Below, piece by piece: positions 1 through 5,859 of a stretch of DNA of 6,899 nt. This DNA is from Bacillota bacterium (GTDB lineage Bacteria; Bacillota; Clostridia; Acetivibrionales; DTU013), in assembly GCA_023409615.1 (NCBI GenBank), contig JAEYRF010000184.1, positions 1-6,899 on the forward strand, in the 5' to 3' direction. The position numbers and the translations under genes are program-made. A model generated the notes under the pieces. It did no database searches. It was given only the letters and a program-made list of their open reading frames with translations, and had not been told where the DNA came from. Each line of letters starts with the position of its first letter. Positions within the stretch are counted from its first letter, which is position 1.

Positions 1-1836
1 CTAAATACAACTCTGAGTTGGGGAAAATACCCCGGCGCTGTTAGCTATAAGCTGATATTATCTGATAACAGCGAGCTTATAAACCCAATTGTAAGTACGA
101 ATGTTACGGAAACCTCTTACCAGCTTAACGGGCTTGACCCTAGTACAACCTATTACTGGAAGGTGATACCCAGTAATGATATCTCGGATACATCATCGAT
201 ATTCAGCTTCACCACCGAATATATACCGGAATCCTTCGCTCTTCTATACCCGGCAGATCATGCCGAAGATCAGGAAGCTTCACCTAAGTTTACCTGGAGC
301 GCCTCGGAATACGCAACCTCCTATACACTTGTGGTAGCGGATAATGAAAGCTTTATAAGCCCCATATACAACCAGGGGGTAGGGAGTGATCTATCAAAAC
401 AGATCAGTGGTCTTGACTATAATACCACCTATTATTGGAAGGTCATAGCTCATGGACCGGGAGGAAGTGCTATATCTAACGACGGCTATCGTACTTTCAG
501 TACAAAATCGGATCCCGGAGTCCAACCAGGGAACTTTAGCCTGAAAGGACCTGATGACAAGGCCAAAGGAATGCTTACTGATGTTACACTGCATTGGAGC
601 AGGGCCAATGATGTAAAAGAGTATACACTGGTGGTTTCACAAAACCCAGATTACAACATGCCAATAGTTGACACTGTCATAACGGATAATTTGTATACTT
701 TATCAGGTCTCGCATACGGTCAGACCTATTACTGGAAGGTTACGGCCAGTAATGCCAGTGGATCTACGGAGGCCATCAATAATGGCTATAGTTTCACTGT
801 AAGAAACTTTTACCTTGTTGAAGCTGAGCATATGGCTTTAGGCAAGGTTGGTAATGCGGGATCCGGCTTTGGACTTACCAAGCTTTCAGGGGCCAATGCA
901 TCCCCTAATGACAGTGTGGCGAACAATGCCATCAGGCTCAATGGAAATGGCACAACAGGGTCCGCCAGCTTTAATTTCGCAGGTGCAGACGGATTATATG
1001 ATATTAAAGTATGGTACTACGATGAGAATGACGGTGATAACACCAATAAATTATTCGTAGGCGAAGCTCTGGCAGACGAGTGGACTGCGAATGCCAACCT
1101 TGGGAGCGCAGATCCCAATGCGCAGACAAGAACAAGCAGAACCATGACAGGTGTATCCTTAATAAATAATGATGCAATCAGGCTTGAGTCGACGGCTGTT
1201 ATGAAAAACGGAGCTTACAATGAATGGAGCCGTACTGACAAGATGGAGCTTACCAGTACCCTACGATCGCATGTCTTTGAACCTGTAGATGACAAAGCCA
1301 TCTATGCAGGTCAGACTCTTATATTTGATGTAAATGCTGCCAGTGGTACAGGTAATGATTTAACCTACAGCTCTCCAAATCTTCCTGACGGCGCAACCCT
1401 TGATAAGGATACGGGTGCATTTGTCTGGATTCCCAGCAAGGCAGGAGCCTATACTGTGACATTCACTGCCAATGATAACATGATTTCAAACACCTTGGAT
1501 GTTAATATCTCAGTGGTTGACTTTCCGACCGAAGAAGAGCCTGGATTACCTGATGAGTTTGAGATTACTTCACCATCTGCCGGAGCTCAGGATCAGCCTT
1601 TCAGCTTCACTTTGACATGGGAGACCTCCCCGGGTGCAGATTACTATAGGGTAGCTATCTCCAAATACAAAAAATTTCATAAGGCTGATTTCGAAACCAC
1701 GGTAACAAGCAATTCCTGTCTCGTTTCAGGGCTCACCCACAATACCACATACTATATAAGAGTTACTGCAGTTAATGAATGGGGTGATACTGAAGCAACT
1801 AATAATGATATCACTTTTAGAACAGGTAAAAAATGA
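1..1836 (+). CDS. Modular extracellular carbohydrate-active protein, C-terminal part (FN3 x3, CBM6/35-like, Ig-like, FN3); 5' end outside window
   Basis: The frame is open from base 1, giving 611 visible residues and no initiation site, so the GTG at 163 is internal. Modules in order: a fibronectin type III (FN3) domain already under way (about 1-72), FN3 (78-169), FN3 (179-269), a CBM6/35-like beta-sandwich (about 272-418, opening VEAEHMAL and containing YYDENDG at 339-345), a putative Ig/cadherin-like module (about 421-507, with the LPDGATLDKDTG signature), and a last FN3 (520-608). The first three FN3 domains each carry TTYYWKV or QTYYWKV. The CBM is homologous to the one in the 3855-5678 protein. 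No catalytic domain is visible; in such proteins it usually precedes FN3 and CBM arrays, so it is probably upstream (inference). The protein stops right after the last FN3 (RTGKK) with no dockerin, SLH or sorting motif, so C-terminal anchoring is unlikely. Export is inferred from the module types because the signal peptide would be outside the window. Confidence 0.92.
   Translation, partial: LNTTLSWGKYPGAVSYKLILSDNSELINPIVSTNVTETSYQLNGLDPSTTYYWKVIPSNDISDTSSIFSFTTEYIPESFALLYPADHAEDQEASPKFTWSASEYATSYTLVVADNESFISPIYNQGVGSDLSKQISGLDYNTTYYWKVIAHGPGGSAISNDGYRTFSTKSDPGVQPGNFSLKGPDDKAKGMLTDVTLHWSRANDVKEYTLVVSQNPDYNMPIVDTVITDNLYTLSGLAYGQTYYWKVTASNASGSTEAINNGYSFTVRNFYLVEAEHMALGKVGNAGSGFGLTKLSGANASPNDSVANNAIRLNGNGTTGSASFNFAGADGLYDIKVWYYDENDGDNTNKLFVGEALADEWTANANLGSADPNAQTRTSRTMTGVSLINNDAIRLESTAVMKNGAYNEWSRTDKMELTSTLRSHVFEPVDDKAIYAGQTLIFDVNAASGTGNDLTYSSPNLPDGATLDKDTGAFVWIPSKAGAYTVTFTANDNMISNTLDVNISVVDFPTEEEPGLPDEFEITSPSAGAQDQPFSFTLTWETSPGADYYRVAISKYKKFHKADFETTVTSNSCLVSGLTHNTTYYIRVTAVNEWGDTEATNNDITFRTGKK
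148..740 (+). repeat. Three FN3 repeats sharing a near-identical 17-bp core
   Basis: The 17-mer acctattactggaaggt (encoding TYYWKV) occurs exactly at 148-164 and 724-740, and with one mismatch at 427-443. The spacings are 279 and 297 bp, or 93 and 99 codons, which is one FN3 domain each. The fourth FN3 domain has a diverged version (TTYYIRV, about 1744-1764). The rest of each domain differs, so this looks like old internal duplication with conserved core strands rather than a recent tandem copy. Confidence 0.75.
814..1254 (+). repeat. CBM6/35-like module, copy A (homologous to 4866-5255)
   Basis: This is the carbohydrate-binding module within the first gene (residues 272-418). It begins with VEAEHMAL, typical of the first strand of CBM6/35-type domains, and ends at TDKMELT. 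From YYDENDG to LGSADP it matches 24 of 34 residues of the module in the 3855-5678 gene, and a 13-bp DNA identity (agtggactgcgaa) lies at 1079-1091 and 5089-5101. This copy is longer, with extra residues after LSGANAS and in the loop before NEWSRTDK. Ligand specificity cannot be read from the sequence. Confidence 0.75.
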
Positions 1837-1843
1837 AGCAGTA

Positions 1844-1875
1844 TAGCGCCTCGAAGGAAAAACTTCGAGGCGCTA
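1844..1875 (+). terminator. Perfect 13-bp hairpin downstream of the first gene (no U-tract)
   Basis: Arms 1844-1856 and 1863-1875 are perfectly complementary (tagcgcctcgaag / cttcgaggcgcta) around a six-base loop, gaaaaa. The hairpin begins 8 bases after the stop codon. It is stable and GC-rich, but the + strand continues accatacgatt without a T-run, so it is not a canonical intrinsic terminator. On the opposite strand the bases past the stem (atactgc) also lack a T-run. It could be a partial terminator, or a 3'-end stabilising or processing structure between genes 1 and 2. Confidence 0.6.
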
Positions 1876-1921
1876 CCATACGATTATACAAAATAAGATA
1901 GAAATTACAATTCATTTGAAT

Positions 1922-1925
1922 GGAG
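1922..1925 (+). promoter_or_regulatory. Ribosome binding site for the GH9 gene
   Basis: GGAG lies 10 bases before the ATG at 1936. The spacing is slightly long but acceptable. An in-frame TAA at 1894-1896 leaves at most 13 codons upstream of this ATG, so no signal peptide could be added by choosing an earlier start. Confidence 0.6.
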
Positions 1926-1935
1926 ACTAGAGTAT

Positions 1936-3609
1936 ATGCAAGTGTGCGTAAACCATTTGGGCTTTAAGCCTGAAGACAGCAACAAACATGCAATAATATG
2001 GGGGAACGGGTCATATGAAAGCTTCCAGATAGTGGATTTGGGTTTTGAAGGGTATAATGAGAAACATGCAAATCCCAAGACAAATCTTGTCGCGTACAAA
2101 GGAAAGCTTTTGAAGAAAACTTATCAGTGGGGTGAATACTATATCGCCGATTTTTCTGATTTTAAAGCGCCGGGTATCTATTTAATATCATTGGACAATG
2201 AACATAATTCCGTGCCCTTTGAAATCAGAGAGGATGTTTATTCAAGAACTTTAAGAAAGGCTTTTGATTATATCCATATACAAAGATGCGGCCAGGCTGT
2301 TCCAGGCTATCATGAAGCCTGCCATCTGGATGACGCAGTTGAAAGGGAGTCAGGAAAACACTTTGATACCACCGGGGGCTGGCATGATGCCGGAGATCTT
2401 AGAAAATGGGTCCAGCACACGCTGCTATTAGGTATTTCCATCGCACAGCTGAAACGACATAAAAATCCCGACTGGTTTACTTTTAACCAGAATGAGGGAG
2501 ATTTGCTTGATGAGCTGCGATGGGGGAATGCCTACTTCTTAAAAATGCAGGATGAAGACGGGCTGATATGGCATGATGTAGGCGGCGGTCTGAATGGCGA
2601 TAACAGTGATAACCGATGGACAGATAATATTATTTTGTCGGGCGACGAAAGACATATCTCTAAAAAGTATTTACCGGCTGTGCAATGGCGTTTTATTATG
2701 TTTGAGGCCATGCTTGCGGAGATCTTTAAAGAAGCGGACCCTCGGTATTCAGACCGATGCTTTGAGGCTGCACTGAAAACCTATACGTACATGAGCTCTC
2801 AACACAGCCTTCAAATAAATGCAGTTGCTTGGTCGGTTTTAGCTTTAATTGAGCTTTGCAGGTTTTCAACCGAGTCTACTCTTATCAAAAAGCTTGAGGC
2901 TGAAATTGGCAATCTTCTGTCCTTTCAGGAAAAGGAATTTATTTTTGATCAGAATCAAATCAGAGGGTACTGGTATTCTGATTCCGGTAAAAATGAATTT
3001 TATAGGTGGCACGAAGGCTCGGGAGCTCCTATTATTGCGGTAAGCGAGGCCTATAGTTTTCTAGGAGAAGATCATGAACTCGGTAAAGCATGCCATAAAG
3101 CCCTTACGCTATATTGCAGAGATTACGTATTACCCATGACGCAGACAAACCCCTTTAGTATGATTCCATATGGTCTCTATGCTCATGAACCCAGCAATGA
3201 AAAGTATAGGCCATTGGACGGTATATTGAAATTTAGGTTTTTTTCACCCACAAAATGCGGATTTTATCAAGGCCTTACTGCGCACCTGCTCTCACATGCT
3301 GTTGGGTTGACTATGGCCGGGAAGATTATTAAAGATGAAAAAATAGTGGATCTAGCCCGTCACCAGGTTGAATGGGTAATGGGCTGCAATCCTCAAAATT
3401 CATGCCTCATGACGGCAGAAGGAATAAACAACCCGTATCCCCATTCAAGATTCTTCGGCCTTATTCCCGGAGGAATAATGAATGGATTTATAGGCGACGA
3501 AAATGATGAGCCTGTTCTTGACATGCGGTATACAACGGATTGGAGAACGACGGAATACTGGAGCCCACACACCTGCTTCTACATATGGTATGTTTCTCTT
3601 ATGGAGTAA
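1936..3609 (+). CDS. Glycoside hydrolase family 9 enzyme with N-terminal Ig-like domain, no signal peptide
   Basis: This 557-residue GH9 enzyme would hydrolyse beta-1,4-glucosidic or related bonds with inversion of configuration. Residues 1-98 form the Ig-like domain that precedes many GH9 catalytic domains; the protein opens directly on its first strand (VCVNHLGFKP). The (alpha/alpha)6 catalytic domain spans about 105-557. It contains QRCGQAVPG..HEACHLDDA, the family signature GGWHDAGD (147-154) with D151 and D154 as the water-activating aspartates, NPYPHSRF and IPGGIMNG loops, and E540 in TTEYWSPHT as the likely catalytic acid. Its length matches Ig-GH9 proteins lacking CBMs or dockerins. 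There is no hydrophobic leader and no room for one upstream, so it is probably cytoplasmic, acting on imported oligosaccharides (cellodextrinase-like; exo-glucosaminidase or xyloglucan-oligosaccharide activity are alternatives). It starts 99 bp after gene 1 on the same strand, with no convincing promoter between them. Confidence 0.93.
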   Translation: MQVCVNHLGFKPEDSNKHAIIWGNGSYESFQIVDLGFEGYNEKHANPKTNLVAYKGKLLKKTYQWGEYYIADFSDFKAPGIYLISLDNEHNSVPFEIREDVYSRTLRKAFDYIHIQRCGQAVPGYHEACHLDDAVERESGKHFDTTGGWHDAGDLRKWVQHTLLLGISIAQLKRHKNPDWFTFNQNEGDLLDELRWGNAYFLKMQDEDGLIWHDVGGGLNGDNSDNRWTDNIILSGDERHISKKYLPAVQWRFIMFEAMLAEIFKEADPRYSDRCFEAALKTYTYMSSQHSLQINAVAWSVLALIELCRFSTESTLIKKLEAEIGNLLSFQEKEFIFDQNQIRGYWYSDSGKNEFYRWHEGSGAPIIAVSEAYSFLGEDHELGKACHKALTLYCRDYVLPMTQTNPFSMIPYGLYAHEPSNEKYRPLDGILKFRFFSPTKCGFYQGLTAHLLSHAVGLTMAGKIIKDEKIVDLARHQVEWVMGCNPQNSCLMTAEGINNPYPHSRFFGLIPGGIMNGFIGDENDEPVLDMRYTTDWRTTEYWSPHTCFYIWYVSLME

Positions 3610-3669
3610 TGAAAAGCTTTCTATAAGCTAATGATTATAGGATTTTAGACACGATTATAGAATTCTCTA

Positions 3670-3697
3670 TTTAATATTTTTAAGATAGGCGTATAAT
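3670..3697 (+). promoter_or_regulatory. Candidate sigma-A promoter for the secreted GH-A enzyme gene
   Basis: A perfect -10 box TATAAT lies at 3692-3697, with a weak -35 box TTTAAT at 3670-3675 (3 of 6 matches) and a 16-bp spacer. Transcription would start near 3704, leaving about 150 bases of leader before the ATG. The -10 is convincing but the -35 is not, so activation by a regulator is possible. Confidence 0.45.
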
Positions 3698-3840
3698 TGC
3701 ATGTACATAAGGTACCGAAGGCTCATGATCTCATCTTGAGCATAATAGGCCGCACTTTGGAGTTTCTTCTATGCCCCTTTTCAGGAGCGCAAGCAAATCT
3801 GCAATGGTATTTTTCATAACCGTTTCAATTGCATATATGA

Positions 3841-3846
3841 AAGGAG
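3841..3846 (+). promoter_or_regulatory. Ribosome binding site for the secreted GH-A enzyme
   Basis: AAGGAG lies 8 bases before the ATG at 3855, close to ideal for a Gram-positive ribosome. It fixes this start, as does the signal peptide that follows at once. Confidence 0.85.
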
Positions 3847-3854
3847 TCTGACCT

Positions 3855-3941
3855 ATGAAAAAGGTACTGGGGACTTTACTTGCAATTCTTCTGGTTATCT
3901 CTTTGACTATCAATGCATTTTTTCCTAATCCAGCATTGGCA
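3855..3941 (+). other. Sec signal peptide coding region
   Basis: It encodes residues 1-29: a positively charged MKK start, a run of Leu/Ile/Val, and ALA before Ala-Glu-Asn, which fits signal peptidase I. Cleavage one residue later is also possible. There is no lipobox cysteine, so the product is not a lipoprotein. Confidence 0.85.
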
Positions 3942-5678
3942 GCAGAAAATTCATTTTTGCAGGGAAGCAATCTTGGCGTCTGGGGTGTAAACGGAGATGG
4001 GACAATTAATGATTCCTTCATGAGCAACGCTTCTATAAGAACAAAAGCAGGTGCGGTCTTAGGTGTCATGAGATTCCCTTGCCGTAGCTTTAATGCGACC
4101 CAGCTTCAATCCATTGCCAATGCGATAAGAAACGCCGGCATTGAGCCTCTGGCCATATTGACGGCAAAAAACCAAAGCACCGCCTTGATGCAGGTCAATG
4201 CATTAAAAAATAGCGTAACATATTTTGAATTTGGTAATGAGAATAATTATTTTGATGGTTGGAGCGGAGCAACCTATGCCTCTCATTGGACAAGTGATAT
4301 ACCGGTATTAAGAGCGGCTGCTCCCAACGCAAAATTTGGCGGGCCCGTGGTGAGTCATTTTGACGCAAGCGGAAGCGCGTATATAAGAGACTTCCTTAAT
4401 GCCATCAAAGGGAATTCAAGCTTGAGGCCGGATTTCATCAGTGCACATGTTTATGCCGAGCATGGGGAGGATACCAGCAATCAGGCCGTTTTAGACAAAG
4501 TAAGCAGTCAATGGGGGCCTGGAATAGACAAAATCAAATCAGATGTACAATCCATTCTGGGTGTATCTTTACCGTTGGCCATCACTGAATGGAACTGGGA
4601 TGCCGCTCCAGAAAACACAAGTGACAACCGGGATATGGATAGCGGATTTATGCATGACTTTACCTTCAAGGTGTTGGATACCTTTAAAGCACGTGGTGTT
4701 TGGGTGTCCTGCCAATATGACTTCTCAGCAGGTGCAGGTGGGGGATATCTTGATATGGTAACCACGGGAGGGGTCAGTAAGCCTCAATATAATGAATTTA
4801 TCAATTGGAAAAATGCCAATCCTCCCGGATCTACACCAACTCCAACACCAACTCCCGGCGGGTCATCCATGGAGGCTGAGGACATGGCTCTCACAAGCTA
4901 TGTAGTTAATACCAATACTTCGGCTTCTGGTGGGGAGCTTATCAAGCTCAATGGTAGCGGAGTAACCGGTAATGCTCTTTATAACTTCAACGGCAGTACC
5001 GGGACCTATAATATCAAAGTGCATTACTATGACGAAAATGATGGTCAAGCCACATATAAGCTGTATGTGGGTGGAACGGTTGTCGACCAGTGGACTGCGA
5101 ACCAGAATTTGGGAAGTGCAGATCCAACCAGTGCTACCCTCACCAGCAGGACCAAAAATGGGGTGTCTGTATCAAACGGTGCTCAGATAAAAATAGAGGC
5201 AACTCAGAATGCTGAAGAATGGGGGCGTGTGGATAAGATTGAGCTTACCCTTTCAGGAGGTTCTACACCAACACCAACGCCGACACCTACACCGAGCAAT
5301 ACAACCGTCAGGTATGAGGGAGAAAATGCAACCGGCAACAGTGAGGTTAAGACATGGCCAAGTGGATATTCAGGAAGCGGAATAGGTGTCAAATGGGGTA
5401 ACGGAGCCATGACCTGGAGCAAGAATTTTGCCGGTGGAACTTATACCTTCACGGTGCGCTGCAACGACTATAATGGGACCCAGACCTTCAAAGTTCAACT
5501 GGATGGTGTTGACATAGGGGGATCATTTACAATGAGTGCGGGAGACAAGTCGTGGAAGGCTTTTACAGGAAGCTTCGGAAATGTTTCGGCAGGTACGCAT
5601 ACAATAGGGGTCTACTTTACCAGTGATGGCTCAAGTGTTGATCTTTACTGTGACTATATTGATGTAACAGGGCCGTAA
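3855..5678 (+). CDS. Secreted glycoside hydrolase, clan GH-A-like catalytic domain with two carbohydrate-binding modules
   Basis: The 607-residue protein is exported: MKK, then a hydrophobic segment (about 4-23), then cleavage near ALA-A (29/30). Residues 33-322 form a putative (beta/alpha)8 hydrolase. E129 in FEFGNENNY fits the acid/base at the end of strand 4, and E245 in LAITEWNWD fits the nucleophile on strand 7; the 116-residue gap and the SAHVY motif (H198, Y200) between them suit clan GH-A retaining enzymes. The NEN motif recalls GH39, GH51 and GH79, but I cannot assign a family. A Pro-Thr linker (327-334) leads to a CBM6/35-like module (338-467) homologous to the one in gene 1. A second Pro-Thr linker (471-480) leads to a different beta-sandwich (484-606, CBM35/36-like) with a possible C536-C599 disulphide. 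No dockerin or anchor is present. Substrate is unknown; xylan, other hemicellulose or beta-glucan are plausible. Translation starts at a strong RBS and the gene ends at a strong terminator. Confidence 0.88.
   Translation: MKKVLGTLLAILLVISLTINAFFPNPALAAENSFLQGSNLGVWGVNGDGTINDSFMSNASIRTKAGAVLGVMRFPCRSFNATQLQSIANAIRNAGIEPLAILTAKNQSTALMQVNALKNSVTYFEFGNENNYFDGWSGATYASHWTSDIPVLRAAAPNAKFGGPVVSHFDASGSAYIRDFLNAIKGNSSLRPDFISAHVYAEHGEDTSNQAVLDKVSSQWGPGIDKIKSDVQSILGVSLPLAITEWNWDAAPENTSDNRDMDSGFMHDFTFKVLDTFKARGVWVSCQYDFSAGAGGGYLDMVTTGGVSKPQYNEFINWKNANPPGSTPTPTPTPGGSSMEAEDMALTSYVVNTNTSASGGELIKLNGSGVTGNALYNFNGSTGTYNIKVHYYDENDGQATYKLYVGGTVVDQWTANQNLGSADPTSATLTSRTKNGVSVSNGAQIKIEATQNAEEWGRVDKIELTLSGGSTPTPTPTPTPSNTTVRYEGENATGNSEVKTWPSGYSGSGIGVKWGNGAMTWSKNFAGGTYTFTVRCNDYNGTQTFKVQLDGVDIGGSFTMSAGDKSWKAFTGSFGNVSAGTHTIGVYFTSDGSSVDLYCDYIDVTGP
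4833..4856 (+). repeat. Pro-Thr linker repeat 1
   Basis: Four Thr-Pro dipeptides (residues 327-334) flanked by glycine join the catalytic domain to the first CBM. Such linkers are typical between modules of secreted bacterial polysaccharidases and are often O-glycosylated. Confidence 0.85.
4866..5255 (+). repeat. CBM6/35-like module, copy B (homologous to 814-1254)
   Basis: This is the first carbohydrate-binding module of the secreted enzyme (residues 338-467). It starts MEAEDMAL, holds YYDENDG at 391-397, and ends VDKIELTLS. It is shorter than the copy in the first gene because it lacks two loop insertions. Shared motifs include DENDG, NLGSADP, TSRT and EW.R.DK.ELT. Confidence 0.75.
5265..5294 (+). 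repeat. Pro-Thr linker repeat 2
   Basis: Five Thr-Pro dipeptides (residues 471-480) join the two carbohydrate-binding modules. Codons are mixed (aca/acg, cca/ccg/cct) rather than a perfect repeat, so the tract has drifted since it arose. Confidence 0.85.
5304..5672 (+). other. C-terminal carbohydrate-binding module (CBM35/36-like) of the secreted enzyme
   Basis: Residues 484-606 open TVRYEGENATG and close DLYCDYIDVTG, the usual first and last strands of CBM6/35/36-type beta-sandwiches. The middle reads as alternating strands (GTYTFTVRCNDYNG, FKVQLDGVDIGG, GTHTIGVYFTSDG). C536 and C599 lie on adjacent strands in such folds and could pair. It is not closely similar to the other CBM in the same protein. 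Family number and ligand are uncertain; a calcium-dependent xylan-binding type is one option. Confidence 0.6.
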
Positions 5679-5691
5679 CAGCTATTCAGGT

Positions 5692-5724
5692 AAAGACTCG
5701 GGAATTGTTTCCCGGGTCTTTTTT
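5692..5724 (+). terminator. Rho-independent terminator after the secreted enzyme gene
   Basis: Arms 5692-5704 and 5709-5721 pair over 13 bp (aaagactcgggaa / ttcccgggtcttt) with a single G-U wobble and a four-base loop, ttgt. A run of six T (5719-5724) overlaps the stem end. It begins 13 bases after the stop codon and separates the hydrolase genes from the dehydrogenase gene. Confidence 0.93.
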
Positions 5725-5777
5725 AATAGAGAAGCAATTATCCATAGAATATCAAACGTATTTGTAGAATCCTTTAT

Positions 5778-5805
5778 TTTATAGATTTGATGCAATTACT
5801 ATAAT
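5778..5805 (+). promoter_or_regulatory. Candidate sigma-A promoter for the dehydrogenase gene
   Basis: A perfect -10 box TATAAT (5800-5805) has a -35-like TTTATA (5778-5783, 4 of 6 matches) 16 bp upstream. It sits just after the terminator of the preceding gene and about 55 bp before the chosen ATG, where a new transcription unit would be expected to start. A small dyad (CAAA CGTA TTTG, 5753-5764) lies just upstream of the -35. Confidence 0.6.
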
Positions 5806-5842
5806 GGAATAAATGTATGACAGATGGTTTTGAGCTGGACAG

Positions 5843-5848
5843 AAAGGA
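5843..5848 (+). promoter_or_regulatory. Ribosome binding site deciding the dehydrogenase start
   Basis: AAAGGA at 5843-5848 lies 11 bases before the ATG at 5860; a second AAGGA (5853-5857) is only 2 bases away and too close. The in-frame ATGs at 5824 and 5848 lack a usable upstream site. The ATG at 5860 begins MKAVVVVEPGKL, the typical start of this family. Confidence 0.65.
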
Positions 5849-5859
5849 TGAGAAGGAAC

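Noticed and set aside
163..165. GTG as the start of the first gene
   Set aside because: The frame is open to base 1 and bases 1-162 encode the earlier part of the same FN3 domain, so this GTG is an internal valine codon in YYWKV.
1883..1911. Promoter before the GH9 gene (TACAAT at 1906-1911)
   Set aside because: The -10 is acceptable, but no -35 with more than about two matches lies at proper spacing, and the region is generically AT-rich.
3700..3854. Riboswitch (for example cyclic di-GMP type) in the leader
   Set aside because: I could not find the conserved core motifs of any class I know; only weak 5-bp stems are visible.
3731..4069. 112-codon open frame on the minus strand
   Set aside because: It overlaps the signal peptide and start of the secreted enzyme, has no recognisable domain, and no promoter or ribosome binding site supports it.
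5204..5422. Minus-strand frame with a Gly-Val repeat
   Set aside because: The Gly-Val run is just the antisense reading of the Pro-Thr linker codons.
5753..5764. Operator dyad CAAA CGTA TTTG upstream of the dehydrogenase promoter
   Set aside because: The arms are only 4 bp and do not extend, so chance is too likely in AT-rich DNA. It is mentioned only as a note in the promoter entry.
5824..5859. ATG at 5824 (or 5848) as the start of the dehydrogenase
   Set aside because: Neither has a usable ribosome binding site. The extra 12 residues do not resemble the family N-terminus, whereas MKAVVV at 5860 does and has AAAGGA upstream.
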